NCBI RefSeq assembly: GCF_029269835.1
Contig: NZ_JARJBB010000010.1
Location: forward strand, 1 to 64,000
Source of the DNA: Streptomyces tropicalis
GTDB lineage: Bacteria; Actinomycetota; Actinomycetes; Streptomycetales; Streptomycetaceae
Length of the DNA stretch: 64,000 nt
Direction of reading: 5' to 3'
Under the pieces are notes generated by a model. That model was not told the DNA's origin and made no database searches. It saw only the letters and a list, made by a program, of their open reading frames with translations. Positions 35,521 through 45,145 of the stretch are shown here, in pieces. A program made the position numbers and the translations under genes. Numbering within the stretch: position 1 is the stretch's first letter; every line of letters starts with the position of its first letter.

Positions 35521-35552
35521 GCGCCCCGGGTCCGCAGAGCGACCCGGGGCGC
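35521..35552. terminator. Stem-loop, 12-bp perfect stem
   Basis: GCGCCCCGGGTC (35521-35532) pairs with GACCCGGGGCGC (35541-35552) around an 8-base loop. It lies in the gap between the cydA promoter and the end of hisC and would insulate the two leftward units. Confidence 0.6.
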
Positions 35553-35569
35553 ACAAAAACGGCCGGAAC

Positions 35570-35610
35570 GGGCCGGGCGGGGACACGTCGGACGCGTCCC
35601 CGCCCGGCCC
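35570..35610 (-). terminator. hisC terminator
   Basis: A perfect 15-bp stem GGGCCGGGCGGGGAC/GTCCCCGCCCGGCCC with an 11-base loop begins 6 bases after the hisC stop. TTTTT follows on the minus strand about 12 bases later. Confidence 0.7.
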
Positions 35611-35615
35611 CCGGC

Positions 35616-36695
35616 TCAGACCTCCCGGCGGAACGCCTCCGCCGTCTTGATGAAGATGTCGTTCGCCTCGGTCTCCCCGATCGTCACCCGGACGCCCTCG
35701 CCGGGGAAGGGCCGGACGACGACGCCGGCCTGCTGGCATGCCTCGGCGAAGGCCACCGTGCGCTCCCCCAGCCGCAGCCAGACGAAGTTGGCGTGCGTCT
35801 CCGGCACCGTCCAGCCCTGGGAACGCAGCGCGTCGACCACACGGTTGCGCTCGCACACCAGCGAGCCGACCCGCCCGATCAGCTCGTCCTCGGCGCGCAG
35901 CGAGGCGACCGCCGCGTCCTGCGCCAGCTGGCTGACACCGAACGGCACCGCGGTCTTGCGCAGCGCCGCCGCCACGGGCTCGTGGGCGATGGCGAAGCCC
36001 ACCCGCAGCCCCGCCAGGCCGTACGCCTTGGAGAAGGTCCGCAGCACGCACACGTTGGGGCGGTCCCGGTACAGCGCGACCCCGTCCGGGACCTCGCGGT
36101 CGCGGATGAACTCCCGGTAGGCCTCGTCCAGCACCACGAGCACGTCGCGGGGCACCCGATCGAGGAATCGTTCCAGCTCGGCCCGGCGCACCACCGTGCC
36201 GGTGGGGTTGTTCGGGTTGCAGACGAAGACCAGGCGGGTGCGGTCGGTGATCGCGTCCGCCATCGCGTCCAGGTCGTGCACGTCACCGGGCGTGAGCGGC
36301 ACCTGCACCGGGGTGGCGCCGCTGATCCGGGTGATGATCGGGTACGCCTCGAAGGACCGCCAGGCGTAGACGACCTCGTCGCCGGGACCGCTGGTCGACT
36401 GGAGCAGCTGCTGGGCGACGCCGACCGAACCGGTCCCGGTGGCCACGTGCGAGACCGGCACGCCGAAACGCTCCGCCAGCTCGTTCGTGAGGGCGGTGCA
36501 GGCCATGTCGGGGTAGCGGTTGAAGGCGGAGGCGGCCGCCGCGACCGACTCCATCACGCCCGGCAGGGGCGGGTAGGGGTTCTCGTTGGAGGACAGCTTG
36601 TACGCCACCGGACCACCGGCCGCCGCGGGCTTGCCCGGCTTGTAGGTGGGGATACCCTCCAGCTCGGCACGCAGCTTCGGGCTCGTCTCGCTCAC
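35616..36695 (-). CDS. hisC: Histidinol-phosphate aminotransferase family protein
   Basis: A 359-residue fold-type I PLP enzyme. It shows KLSSNENPYPPLPGV, PNNPTGTVV, the aspartate VVLDEAYREF that contacts the pyridine, and the PLP Lys in RTFSKAYGLAGLRVG. HisC transaminates imidazoleacetol phosphate in histidine synthesis. As it is remote from the his operon it is probably a second copy, and aromatic amino acids are also possible substrates. GTG 36695 is chosen for the GAGGAGG ribosome-binding site just upstream. Confidence 0.9.
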   Translation of the reverse strand: MSETSPKLRAELEGIPTYKPGKPAAAGGPVAYKLSSNENPYPPLPGVMESVAAAASAFNRYPDMACTALTNELAERFGVPVSHVATGTGSVGVAQQLLQSTSGPGDEVVYAWRSFEAYPIITRISGATPVQVPLTPGDVHDLDAMADAITDRTRLVFVCNPNNPTGTVVRRAELERFLDRVPRDVLVVLDEAYREFIRDREVPDGVALYRDRPNVCVLRTFSKAYGLAGLRVGFAIAHEPVAAALRKTAVPFGVSQLAQDAAVASLRAEDELIGRVGSLVCERNRVVDALRSQGWTVPETHANFVWLRLGERTVAFAEACQQAGVVVRPFPGEGVRVTIGETEANDIFIKTAEAFRREV

Positions 36696-37117
36696 CGCAG
36701 TCCTCCTCGTGACCACCACCGGCTTCCAATACTCCTCACCCTATGAGGATTCGGCTCCGCTGCGTATGGGTCGGAGGCCGTCACTCACGGCGGGTGCGCG
36801 ACCTCACACCCCCTCGCCGGCGCCGGGGGCATCACACGACGAAGGCATACGAATAGGGGGCGCGTCGTACATATATCTACGCGCCGGTGGCTCGCGCCCT
36901 GGCGCGCATCACCCGTGCAGGTGAGTTGAGACCTCTTCGAGACATCGAGGGCTCGACAGGTCCATGCGGGCCACCGCGGCATGTCCTGACACATGATCGG
37001 GTAACTGACATGCTTTCCAAGGCAGTTGACCGTAGATGACCTTGCAGAAACGTGCCTGTCAACGCGTGCATATGCGTCCGCGCTACCCCACTGCCTGAGC
37101 CCTACTATCGGCTCGCC
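36696..37117. other. Divergent promoter region with AT-rich patch
   Basis: About 420 bases between hisC and the LacI gene contain no supported gene. A patch near 36868-36885 (TACATATATCTA) is strikingly AT-rich for this genome and may be a promoter or regulatory site. Confidence 0.4.
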
Positions 37118-38230
37118 ATGACAGCAGCAGGGAAGCACCAGGTGAGCCGCGCGGAAACCTCGCGCCGAGGCAGCCGGCCGGGCCGGGCGGGCATCAGAGA
37201 CGTGGCCGCCGCCGCCGGGGTCTCCATCACGACCGTCTCCGACGCCCTCAACGGCAAGGGCCGGCTCCCGGACGCCACCCGACGCCATGTCCGTGAGGTC
37301 GCCGACCGGCTGGGCTACCGCCCCTCGGCCGCGGCCCGCACCCTCCGTACCGGCAAGTCGGGCCTCATCGGCCTGACCGTGACGACGTACGGGGATGAAC
37401 CTTTCACCTTCACCGAGTTCGCGTACTTCGCGGAGATGGCCCGCGCCGCCACCTCCGCCGCGCTCGCCCGCGGCTACGCCCTCGTCATCCTGCCCGCGAC
37501 CTCACGCCACGACGTCTGGTCCAACGTGGCCCTGGACGGCACCGTCGTCATCGACCCCTCCGACCAGGACCCGGTCGTCAGCGAGCTGGTCCGCCAGGGC
37601 TTACCGGTCGTGAGCGACGGCCGCCCGGCCGGCGCGCTGCCGGTCACCGCCTGGGTCGACAACGACCACGAGGCCGCCGTGCTCGGCATCCTCGACCACC
37701 TCGCCGAGGCGGGGGCCCGCCGGATCGGCCTGCTCACCGGCACCACCACGGACACGTACACCCACCTGTCCACCACGGCCTACCTGCGCTGGTGCGAGCG
37801 CGTCGGCCAGGACCCGGTGTACGAGGCCTACCCGGCGCACGACCCGTGCGCGGGCGCCGTCGCCGCCGACCGGCTGCTCGCCCGCCCCGACCGGCCCGAC
37901 GCCGTCTACGGGCTCTTCGACCCCAACGGCACCGACCTGCTCGCCGCCGCCCGCCGTTACGGACTGCGCGTCCCCGACGACCTGCTCCTGGTGTGCTGCA
38001 GCGAGTCCACGGTGTACGCCAACACCGAGCCGCCCATCACCACGCTCTCCCTGAAACCGCGCCGCATCGGCACGGCCGTGGTCCAGCTCCTCATCGACGC
38101 CATCGAGGGCCTCGACGCCGACCGCCCGGTCGAGCAGGTCATACCGACGGAGCTGATCGTGCGGACCTCGTCGCAGCGCCGCCCGCCGCGCACGACGGTC
38201 AGCCCGCCCCGTACGTCCGAGGGCCGGTAG
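37118..38230 (+). CDS. LacI-family regulator with a TTA codon
   Basis: A 370-residue regulator. The helix-turn-helix and hinge (residues 25-85) show IRDVAAAAGVSITTVSDALNG and LGYRPSAAARTLR. The rest is a periplasmic-binding-protein-like effector domain. Codon 162 is TTA (37601-37603), in VRQGLPVV. TTA is read only by the bldA tRNA in Streptomyces, so translation should be tied to development. From memory the S. coelicolor counterpart SCO3943 (rstP) also has TTA. The ATG at 37118 has little ribosome-binding site. Effector and targets unknown. Confidence 0.9.
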   Translation: MTAAGKHQVSRAETSRRGSRPGRAGIRDVAAAAGVSITTVSDALNGKGRLPDATRRHVREVADRLGYRPSAAARTLRTGKSGLIGLTVTTYGDEPFTFTEFAYFAEMARAATSAALARGYALVILPATSRHDVWSNVALDGTVVIDPSDQDPVVSELVRQGLPVVSDGRPAGALPVTAWVDNDHEAAVLGILDHLAEAGARRIGLLTGTTTDTYTHLSTTAYLRWCERVGQDPVYEAYPAHDPCAGAVAADRLLARPDRPDAVYGLFDPNGTDLLAAARRYGLRVPDDLLLVCCSESTVYANTEPPITTLSLKPRRIGTAVVQLLIDAIEGLDADRPVEQVIPTELIVRTSSQRRPPRTTVSPPRTSEGR

Positions 38231-38562
38231 GGACGTACCGGTGGGCCGGCGGGGCCGTGCCGCCGGGCCGGCGAGGCCGTCCTCCCGGTCGGGTCCCCCG
38301 TGGTCCGCGTCGCGGGTCGTCCCCGCCCCGTCCGGGGGACGGCCGAACGGGAGGACTTCCGGGCCACGGCACCGGCGGGCGGGCCCCCGAAGACCGACAA
38401 ACGGGGCGAAAGATGCGGTGAACCGGAGTCCTGCCCCGATTCACCACCCCTGGGTCATCACACGGCACGATCCGCATTCCTATGATGGGCCCACGACACC
38501 GCGGGCCGCTGCGACCAGGCAGTCCGAAGCGGTGCAGCTGCGGCGCGATGGTGGAGGGGTCG
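38231..38562. other. Intergenic gap
   Basis: GC-rich sequence without a supported gene. It must contain the promoter and leader of the metallophosphatase gene, whose GGAGGGG ribosome-binding site is at its right end. Confidence 0.4.
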
Positions 38563-39642
38563 ATGACTCAGGGGGCCGGTCGAGGACCCGAGGTGGAGCG
38601 GACGGCGACTCTGCGCGACTTCCGGGTGCCCGCGTACGTCCACGAGGCCGGACCGTTCCCCCGGCCCGTGCCCCCCGTCGTCACGGTGGCCCCACCCGTC
38701 GAGGAGGGCCTCCCGGACGCCTACACACCCACGCAGCGCGACCTGCCCGTCATCAACCGAGGGGACACCGTGCAGGTGGCCGTGGACCCGGAGGCCGAGG
38801 AGGCACCGCAGCCGGCCGTTCCGCAGGGCGCGCTGTTCGTCGTGGGCGACGTGCACGGCTACCTCGACGAACTGCTCGCCGCCCTGCGGGGGAAGGGCCT
38901 CGTCGACTCCGAGGGCCGCTGGTGCGCCGGCACCGCGCGGCTGTGGTTCCTCGGCGACTTCACCGACCGCGGCCCCGACGGCATCGGCGTCATCGACCTC
39001 GTGATGCGCCTGTCCGCCGAGGCGGCCGCGTCCGGCGGCTACTGCAAGGCCCTCATGGGCAACCACGAACTGCTGCTGCTCGGCGCCAAGCGGTTCGGCG
39101 ACACCCCCGTCCAGTCCGGCGCGGGCACCGCCACCTTCCAGGCGGCCTGGCTGCTCAACGGCGGCCAGAAGTCCGACATGGACCGACTCCAGGACCACCA
39201 CCTGCAGTGGATGTCCCGCCTGGACGCCGTCGAGGAGGTGGACGGCCACCTGCTCGTGCACTCCGACACCACGGCCTACCTCGACTACGGCGACTCGATC
39301 GAGGCGGTCAACGACACCGTCCGCGACGCCCTCACCCGCAACGACGCGGACGAAGTCTGGGACCTCTTCCGCAAGTTCACCAAGCGCTTCTCGTTCCGCG
39401 ACGAGGGCGGCGCCGACGCCGTGCGCTCCCTCCTCGACACCTACGGCGGCACGCGCATCGTGCACGGCCACAGCCCGATCCCCTACCTCCTGGGCGAGGT
39501 CGGCTCGGAGGACGGTGAGGACACCGCGGGCCCCGTGGTGGAAGGACCGCACGTCTACGCCGACGGCCTGGCCATCGCGATGGACGGCGGCGTGACCATG
39601 GCCGGAAAGCTGCTGGTCCAGCAACTGCCGCTGGACGCCTGA
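38563..39642 (+). CDS. Calcineurin-like metallophosphoesterase
   Basis: A 359-residue phosphoesterase. All metal-binding motifs are present: GDVHGYLDE, LGDFTDRGPDG, MGNHELLLLG, LLVHSDT and the C-terminal IVHGHSPIPY. About 110 N-terminal residues precede the domain and lack recognised motifs. It is related to the PPP-type bacterial phosphatases; the substrate (protein or nucleotide) is unknown. ATG 38563 is preceded by GGAGGGG. Confidence 0.88.
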   Translation: MTQGAGRGPEVERTATLRDFRVPAYVHEAGPFPRPVPPVVTVAPPVEEGLPDAYTPTQRDLPVINRGDTVQVAVDPEAEEAPQPAVPQGALFVVGDVHGYLDELLAALRGKGLVDSEGRWCAGTARLWFLGDFTDRGPDGIGVIDLVMRLSAEAAASGGYCKALMGNHELLLLGAKRFGDTPVQSGAGTATFQAAWLLNGGQKSDMDRLQDHHLQWMSRLDAVEEVDGHLLVHSDTTAYLDYGDSIEAVNDTVRDALTRNDADEVWDLFRKFTKRFSFRDEGGADAVRSLLDTYGGTRIVHGHSPIPYLLGEVGSEDGEDTAGPVVEGPHVYADGLAIAMDGGVTMAGKLLVQQLPLDA

Positions 39643-39823
39643 CGGTTCGGACCGCGTACGCTGCCGGGCCCCGGCCGCGCGGCCCGGCACCGAATTTGTG
39701 GAAACCCCCTGTCACCGCGCGCCGTCACGGCTCTACCATCGGCTTATCCGTAGCAGGCTCCCCTCCGTTTCTGCCCGACGGCTCGCCGGCGTGCGAGCCC
39801 CAAGCCCTACGGAGCATCGGGGG

Positions 39824-40699
39824 ATGCACATGAACAGCGTTCCGCAGCACCTGCTGACCGAGGACCGCCAGCAGTACGAGCGGCTCCTCGACGAGGCGCT
39901 GCGCTCCGCCCCGTACCGTTCGGACCCCGCCGCCGGCCGGCGGCTCAACCACGAACAGCTGCGCACCATGGCCCTCGACGCCACGGCCCTGATCACGGCG
40001 GCCGCGGCGGCCGAGTACCAGACCTACGTGAAGATCCGCGAGGAGACGCGGCGGCCCGGTCCGGCGGCGCCGCTGTCCGCCCGCGAGACCGGCTCCGCCG
40101 AATCGGGCACGGGCGCGATCGGCATCGCGACCGCCGTGGGCGAGGTCGCCGAGACCACCGGCGCGGGCGCCGTGGCGGTCGTGGCCGTCCTCGCCCCCGT
40201 CCTGGCCGGCACCGCCGCGGCCCTGTTCCTGCTCGTCGGATACATCCTGAGGATGCTCGACCCGGCACCCGCCTTCGCCCGGACCATGATCACTGCAGGC
40301 TGGGTGTTCGGGGCGCTGACCGCGGCCGCGATCCTCGTCGCCGCCGTCGGACTGCTGCTCACGGCCCTGCGCAACCGCCCCACACCGGCCGGGGACGCCC
40401 AGGACGGGCTGGACCAGGACGTCGCCCGCGCGCGGGACGCCTGGCGGGAGGCCCTGCTGGAGCGGGGCATCCTGCCGTTCCTGCGCGAGGCGCTCGCCGA
40501 CCCCGGCGCCGGGGCGGCCGGCCGGGACGGCTCCCCGGCACCGAACGGCCGGATGCCGCAGCTCGGCTTCGACCGCCCCGGCTACGCCCGTCCGGGCTTC
40601 AGCAGCCCGGACGACGGAGCCCCGGGCCACCGTACGAGCTACACCAGCCCCGACTTCACCAGCCCGGACTTCGGCGGCCCGGAGCACGAGCCGGAGTGA
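39824..40699 (+). CDS. Membrane protein with Ser-Pro-Asp-Phe C-terminal repeats
   Basis: A 291-residue protein of unknown family. A cytoplasmic N-terminal helical region (residues 1-75, DRQQYERLLDEALRS) is followed by two hydrophobic segments at about 115-140 and 155-180 and a charged amphipathic region (QDVARARDAWREALLERG). The tail repeats GYARPGFSSPDD and SPDFTSPDF. The start could be ATG 39824 or 39830; GGAG 9 bases before the former supports it. Function unknown. Confidence 0.7.
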   Translation: MHMNSVPQHLLTEDRQQYERLLDEALRSAPYRSDPAAGRRLNHEQLRTMALDATALITAAAAAEYQTYVKIREETRRPGPAAPLSARETGSAESGTGAIGIATAVGEVAETTGAGAVAVVAVLAPVLAGTAAALFLLVGYILRMLDPAPAFARTMITAGWVFGALTAAAILVAAVGLLLTALRNRPTPAGDAQDGLDQDVARARDAWREALLERGILPFLREALADPGAGAAGRDGSPAPNGRMPQLGFDRPGYARPGFSSPDDGAPGHRTSYTSPDFTSPDFGGPEHEPE

Positions 40700-41130
40700 C
40701 CCCGCCGCCACCGACGGGGCCGCCCCCGGTTCCACAAGGTCCTCGTCGGGTCGGTCGGCCGCCCACGCATCCCAGGTCGTCCCGCAGGAATCACCACACG
40801 CCCGTGGGAGCCGGAGCAACCGGCCGGGACCACGCAGTCCGAGGACCCGAGCACCCTGATCGCACAGGGTGGAGCAGGGAGACGGGACATCGCGGGGATG
40901 CCGAGGCGTACCGCTCTGCGGTGCAGGGAGCCCCTGCGGCGTCACCTCATCCGCCGTCCCCCGTGAGTCCGCGCAGCCGGTCGCTTCCCTGAGTCCGTCC
41001 CACCGTTCGCGGTGCCCTGCGTCCCCGTCCTCGCGCATGAAGGGTGCCTTCATGAAGGGCGCCTTTACGAAGAGGCCGTACGGTTCCCCGCGCAATGGGC
41101 GGCCATTTCCGGCGTACAGAAGGGTGTCGC
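40700..41130. other. Intergenic gap with short tandem dyad repeat
   Basis: No gene is supported in these 431 bases. The only clear structure is the tandem pair at 41037-41066, described separately. Confidence 0.45.
41037..41066. repeat. Two tandem 15-base units, each a small dyad
   Basis: ATGAAGGGTGCCTTC is followed directly by ATGAAGGGCGCCTTT (13 of 15 identical). Each unit can pair GAAGG with CCTTC, and the pair can also form alternative stems. It lies 65 bases before the Tat lipoprotein gene. Confidence 0.6.
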
Positions 41131-41802
41131 GTGGCGGAGCAGCGGACGGAGACCGATGTACCGGCGGTGAGCCGACGTCGGCTGTTGGCCGGGCTGGCGG
41201 GGGTACCGCTGCTACTCACGGGGTGCGACCTCGTGGGCGACTCCGACCCCCTCCACCTGGTGGGTTCGAAGGTCGAAACCACGATCATGGTCATCCGCCA
41301 TGGCGAGAAGCCCGGCGGAAACCACCTCGGCTACGACGAGCACGGCCACCCGGATCCCCACTCCCTCACGCGCCGCGGATGGGCCCGGGCCCGGGTGCTG
41401 CCAAGGCTGTTCGATCCGCCGAAGGGTCACCCCCTTGTCCCCGGCCTGAAACGTCCCAGGACCATTTACGCCGCCACCGACAAGGGGCCGCTGGCCGGCG
41501 GTCACCGTATGAGGCAGACGGTGACACCACTGGCCCACCGGATGGGCATCAAGCTCGATACGACCTTCGCCGAGTCCCAGGAGGCCGCGCTGGCCAAGGC
41601 CGCCGTCGCCGCCCCCGAACCGGTGCTGATCTGCTGGCAGCACACCCGCATCTCGGACATCGTCGATGCCCTGGGCGCATCCGGCACCGGCGTACCCGAC
41701 GACTGGCCGGACCGCTTCGACCTGGTGTGGGTCTTCACGCACGCCCACGGCACGTGGACCTTCCGCGAAGTCCACCAGCACCTGCTCCCCGGCGACCGCT
41801 GA
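41131..41802 (+). CDS. Exported histidine phosphatase-like lipoprotein
   Basis: A 223-residue protein with a twin-arginine signal and lipobox (SRRRLLAGLAG to LLLTGC). The mature part begins the histidine phosphatase pattern with VIRHGEKPGG, where RHG holds the catalytic His. A second His appears in LICWQHTRISDIVDAL. GTG 41131 is chosen for GAAGGG about 7 bases upstream. The substrate of this extracytoplasmic phosphatase is not evident. Confidence 0.8.
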   Translation: MAEQRTETDVPAVSRRRLLAGLAGVPLLLTGCDLVGDSDPLHLVGSKVETTIMVIRHGEKPGGNHLGYDEHGHPDPHSLTRRGWARARVLPRLFDPPKGHPLVPGLKRPRTIYAATDKGPLAGGHRMRQTVTPLAHRMGIKLDTTFAESQEAALAKAAVAAPEPVLICWQHTRISDIVDALGASGTGVPDDWPDRFDLVWVFTHAHGTWTFREVHQHLLPGDR

Positions 41803-41985
41803 GCACCTCCCGCCCCGGTGCAGCAGGGGAGGCCCCGGCTCCGGCATGGGGCACGCCGTCGGGACACCGGCGGCGTCGGCCGGTGCTCGGCGGCGGCCCT
41901 CTCCGGGGAGCTCCACCCTGGGGTGCAGCGGTCTTCCGCCTCGGGGCCGAACCACGGAGCGGCACGGGTCTGCCGACAGGGGCTC

Positions 41986-42630
41986 GTGACGTCCTTCCTG
42001 CCTCGCATCCGGCCCGGCCTCGACGGCAGACCGATCCCTCCGGCGGGAACGGCCGAGGTGTTCCGCCTTCGCCCGCGATCTGGCCGCCGGCCGCCGTTCC
42101 TGGGACAGCGGGACGGCGCGGTTCATCGCCGCGCAGTTCGATCGGACGGCCGCCGAGTGGGACGCCACCCTTGCCACGGGCCGGGACGAACCACTGCGTG
42201 ACGCCCTGGACCGTCGCGATCCGTTCCCCGACGGCGTCTGCCTGGAACCCGGATCAGGGACAGGTCTCTTCACCGGACGGCTCCTCGGCGTGTTCTCCCG
42301 CGTGCTCAGTGTCGATCTCTCCGAGCAGATGCTGCGCCACGCCGCCGGCCGCTCACCCGTCCGCGTGCGTGCCGATGCCGCCGCGCTCGCCCTGGCCGAT
42401 GCCCAGGTCGCCGTCGCCGCCATCGACATGCTGCTGTTCCCTGCCGAGGTCGCCCGAGTGCCGGCTCCGGACGGCGTACTGCTGTGGATCAACCAACTCG
42501 GCGAGGACGGTCCCCTGCACCTGCCTGCGTCAGACGTCGCCGATGCCCTGCCAGGGGACCGGCCGGCCGTCGAGTCCCACGCCGGGTGGGGCAGCTGGGC
42601 AGTCCCGCGCCGTGCCCGCCGGCCTGATCC
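41986..42630 (+). pseudogene. Class I SAM-dependent methyltransferase, frameshifted
   Basis: The frame from GTG 41986 reads RPIPPAGTAEVF and then, after one extra C at 42064, the next frame continues AFARDLAAGRRSWDSG, CLEPGSGTGLFTGRLL (the SAM motif I), VLSVDLSEQMLRHAAG and GWGSWAVPRR. Both parts belong to one methyltransferase-like protein of about 215 residues. After 42630 the frame continues with unrelated sequence to 42814, so the natural stop also seems lost. A single-base insertion explains the shift; sequencing error is possible. Confidence 0.7.
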
Positions 42631-42860
42631 CGACGCTCCGGAGCGTCGCCCACGGCGGAGCCGGGAGCGCGCACGCCCGGCAGAAGGCCGGACCGACGGC
42701 CGCACAGCCTGTGACGGCCGGTGGGGGCGGCTGCCGGCCGGTCCGGGACGAGGCGGTGGGTCATCCGGCCCAGTGGCGGGGAAATTCGGCCCAGCGCGAC
42801 CGAGGTCCGACTGATCCATCCTGGCATTGACGCGGCAATCAGCCGAGGGAAGTGATCGGC

Positions 42861-43133
42861 ATGATGTGGTACGGCGGATGGGGCTGGGGCGGCTGGCTGC
42901 TGATGGCCCTGTTCATGGTGTTGATCTGGGCCATCCTGATCGTCGGACTTGTCGCGCTGGTGCGCTATCTCGCCGGTACGCGCCACCAGCAGCAGCCCGG
43001 TCCGCCTACGTCGGGTGACGGTGGAGGGCAGGACCGAGGTGCCGAGAACCTGCTCGCCGAGCGGTTCGCGCGCGGGGAGATCGAGGAGGACGAGTACAGA
43101 CGCCGGCTCGGGTTGCTCCGGGAGCACCGATGA
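42861..43133 (+). CDS. Small SHOCT-domain membrane protein
   Basis: A 90-residue protein with one or two N-terminal helices (residues 4-40, a GGWGWGGW stretch then a long hydrophobic run) and a C-terminal SHOCT motif, ENLLAERFARGEIEEDEYRRRL. SHOCT domains are oligomerisation modules often next to metal and stress genes. ATG 42861 with GAGGGA 10 bases upstream is favoured over GTG 42852. The stop overlaps the next start (ATGA), coupling it to the cupredoxin. Confidence 0.8.
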   Translation: MMWYGGWGWGGWLLMALFMVLIWAILIVGLVALVRYLAGTRHQQQPGPPTSGDGGGQDRGAENLLAERFARGEIEEDEYRRRLGLLREHR

Positions 43134-43738
43134 CGCCGCATCGCCGCCGCGATGTGTGGATGGCGATCGCCATAGCGGTGGCCGCCCTGGTACTGGGCGT
43201 GGCCACCACGGGTCTGATGGCCGCGTCCGGCGCCTTCCACGGACCCGCACCTTTCCGGAGCGCGCGGAGCACACGATGCAGGCCGCCGGCCGTGACGGGA
43301 ACTGCGGTCGACGTGGGCGTATGGGACAGGGGACGCATGATGGGGGGCCCGCACTGGCCTGGGCCGAACAACGGTCGTCCCGGCCGGCAGGGCATGGGCA
43401 TGATGCGTCTGGTGGCCCACCCCACGACGGTCCCGGCGGGAAAGGTGACGCTACGGGTGGTCAATGCGGGGTCCCTCACCCATGAGGTGATCGTGTTGCC
43501 GCTGCCGGCCACCGGGAACGCCGGAGAACGTGCCGTCGGGGCCGATGGCCGGGTGTCTGAAGCAGGCAGTCTCGGCGAGGCGTCCCGCACCTGCGGCAGC
43601 GGCGCCGGAGACGGCATCGCCCCCGGGGCGGCGGCCTGGACCACGGTGACACTGAGGCCGGGCCGCTATGAGCTGCTGTGCAACGTCCCGGGCCACTACG
43701 CGGCCGGCATGTACGCCGAGCTGGACGTCACGGGTTGA
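43130..43738 (+). CDS. Membrane-anchored cupredoxin-like copper protein
   Basis: A 202-residue protein with a signal-anchor helix (residues 10-32) and a plastocyanin-like domain. The probable type 1 copper ligands are His in SLTHEVIVL and the C-terminal cluster LLCNVPGHYAAGM, giving Cys, His and Met. A Met/Gly/Pro-rich segment (residues 65-90) lies between. It may bind or shuttle copper outside the membrane. It belongs to a metal-associated set running to 45690. Confidence 0.85.
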   Translation: MTPHRRRDVWMAIAIAVAALVLGVATTGLMAASGAFHGPAPFRSARSTRCRPPAVTGTAVDVGVWDRGRMMGGPHWPGPNNGRPGRQGMGMMRLVAHPTTVPAGKVTLRVVNAGSLTHEVIVLPLPATGNAGERAVGADGRVSEAGSLGEASRTCGSGAGDGIAPGAAAWTTVTLRPGRYELLCNVPGHYAAGMYAELDVTG

Positions 43739-43823
43739 GCGAGGGAGGAGCCAGCGCGGCTGCCGAACCCGAACGGAGGCCTTCCGGGTGGGCGCGGCAC
43801 CCGGCGTCCGTAGGATGAGGGCC

Positions 43824-44249
43824 ATGACGGTCAGCGCGCACCCCGGCTTCGCGGTGGACCGTGCCCGCTGGCTGCTGCTCGTCATGGCGGTGGTGGCTGG
43901 AGTCCTCGGCATGCATGCGATGTCGCCGTCGGGGGCGCCCTCGGCGGGACAGCACGTCATGATGACGGCGCTCGACGGGACCCGGCACCACGCCGGGTCC
44001 GCTCATGCGGACGACAGCTCGTGCCGGCACCTGTCGGATGCCGGTCAGGGCGGGATGGTCATGGACCATGCCGGCGGGACCTGCGCGGCCGCGGGTACGG
44101 CCGCTTCCTACGTGCCGCCCGCGCTTCTGCCCTCACTGGTTTCCGCCCCGGGCGAACCTGCCGTCGAGGTCTCCGGCCCGTGGGCCGCACGGACGACCGA
44201 CGGCCGGGCACCGCCGGACCTGTCCGAGTTGCAGCTTCTGCGGATCTAG
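43824..44249 (+). CDS. DUF6153-like protein with His/Met-rich exported region
   Basis: A 141-residue protein. An N-terminal helix (residues 12-35, WLLLVMAVVAGVLGMHAM) is followed by a region rich in His, Met and Cys (HHAGSAHADDSSCRH, GGMVMDHAGGTC). The pattern fits the actinobacterial DUF6153 family and suggests copper binding by composition. ATG 43824 is preferred, with AGGATGAGG upstream. No experimental role is known to me. Confidence 0.7.
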   Translation: MTVSAHPGFAVDRARWLLLVMAVVAGVLGMHAMSPSGAPSAGQHVMMTALDGTRHHAGSAHADDSSCRHLSDAGQGGMVMDHAGGTCAAAGTAASYVPPALLPSLVSAPGEPAVEVSGPWAARTTDGRAPPDLSELQLLRI

Positions 44250-44351
44250 AGGAACCCGCACGCCATCCCTCCTCGAGGGAGCGTGCTCCGGGCCACCTCG
44301 CGATCCGTTCCACCCGCGCACGTGCGCGGGCTCTTCAAGGAGCTGTACCTC

Positions 44352-45023
44352 ATGGCATCTCGCCGTTCCCTCATCCGCCGGACCGCCGCACTGACTGCGG
44401 CCGCCACTGCCACGGTGATACTCGCCGCCTGCGGCAGCAGCGACTCCTCCTCGTCGTCCTCGTCGGGGCACTCCGGCCACGACATGGGGGCCATGTCCTC
44501 CGCCCGCCCCTCGGCTGCCGCTTCCGCCGCGAAGGGCGGCAAGAACGCGCAGGACGTGTCGTTCGCGCAGAAGATGATCCCCCACCACCGGCAGGCCGTG
44601 TCCATGGCAGGCCTGGCCCCGTCGCGAGCGAAGTCCCAGCAGGTCAAGGACCTGGCCGAGAAGATCGAGCAGGCGCAGGCCCCGGAGATCAACACCATGT
44701 CGGGCTGGCTGAGGACCTGGGGCGCGAAGGTCCCGGGCACTGGTATGTCCGGCATGGAGAACATGCCGGGCATGGCCCATTCCGACTCGTCGATGTCCGG
44801 CATGATGTCGGACGCCGACATGGCCGAGCTGAAGGGTCTGTCCGGTGCTGCCTTCGACAGGGCGTTCCTGCAGATGATGATCAGGCACCACCAGGGCGCC
44901 ATCGAGATGGCGAAGGCCGAGCAGGCCAAGGGCGCCTACGGGCCGGCCAGGACGATGGCGAAGTCGATCGTCACCTCGCAGTCGGCTGAGATCGCCGAGA
45001 TGAACGCGATGCTCGGCAAGTAG
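44352..45023 (+). CDS. DUF305 domain lipoprotein
   Basis: A 223-residue lipoprotein with lipobox LAAC near residue 27. The DUF305 domain contains the paired signatures FAQKMIPHHRQAVSMA and FLQMMIRHHQGAIEMA, each with two His, and a Met-rich connecting loop (GMSGMENMPGMAH). The family is found with copper-resistance genes and proposed to bind metal. ATG 44352 follows AAGGAG. Confidence 0.9.
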   Translation: MASRRSLIRRTAALTAAATATVILAACGSSDSSSSSSSGHSGHDMGAMSSARPSAAASAAKGGKNAQDVSFAQKMIPHHRQAVSMAGLAPSRAKSQQVKDLAEKIEQAQAPEINTMSGWLRTWGAKVPGTGMSGMENMPGMAHSDSSMSGMMSDADMAELKGLSGAAFDRAFLQMMIRHHQGAIEMAKAEQAKGAYGPARTMAKSIVTSQSAEIAEMNAMLGK

Positions 45024-45145
45024 CGGATCCACCCGGGACGGGCTCGGGGCGGCCTTCATCGACTGCCCCGAACCCGCAGGGCCGGCCTGTCCGCCGCTGA
45101 GCGCCCGACCGAGTACCCGACCACTGCAGTCCCTCTCGAGCGGAA

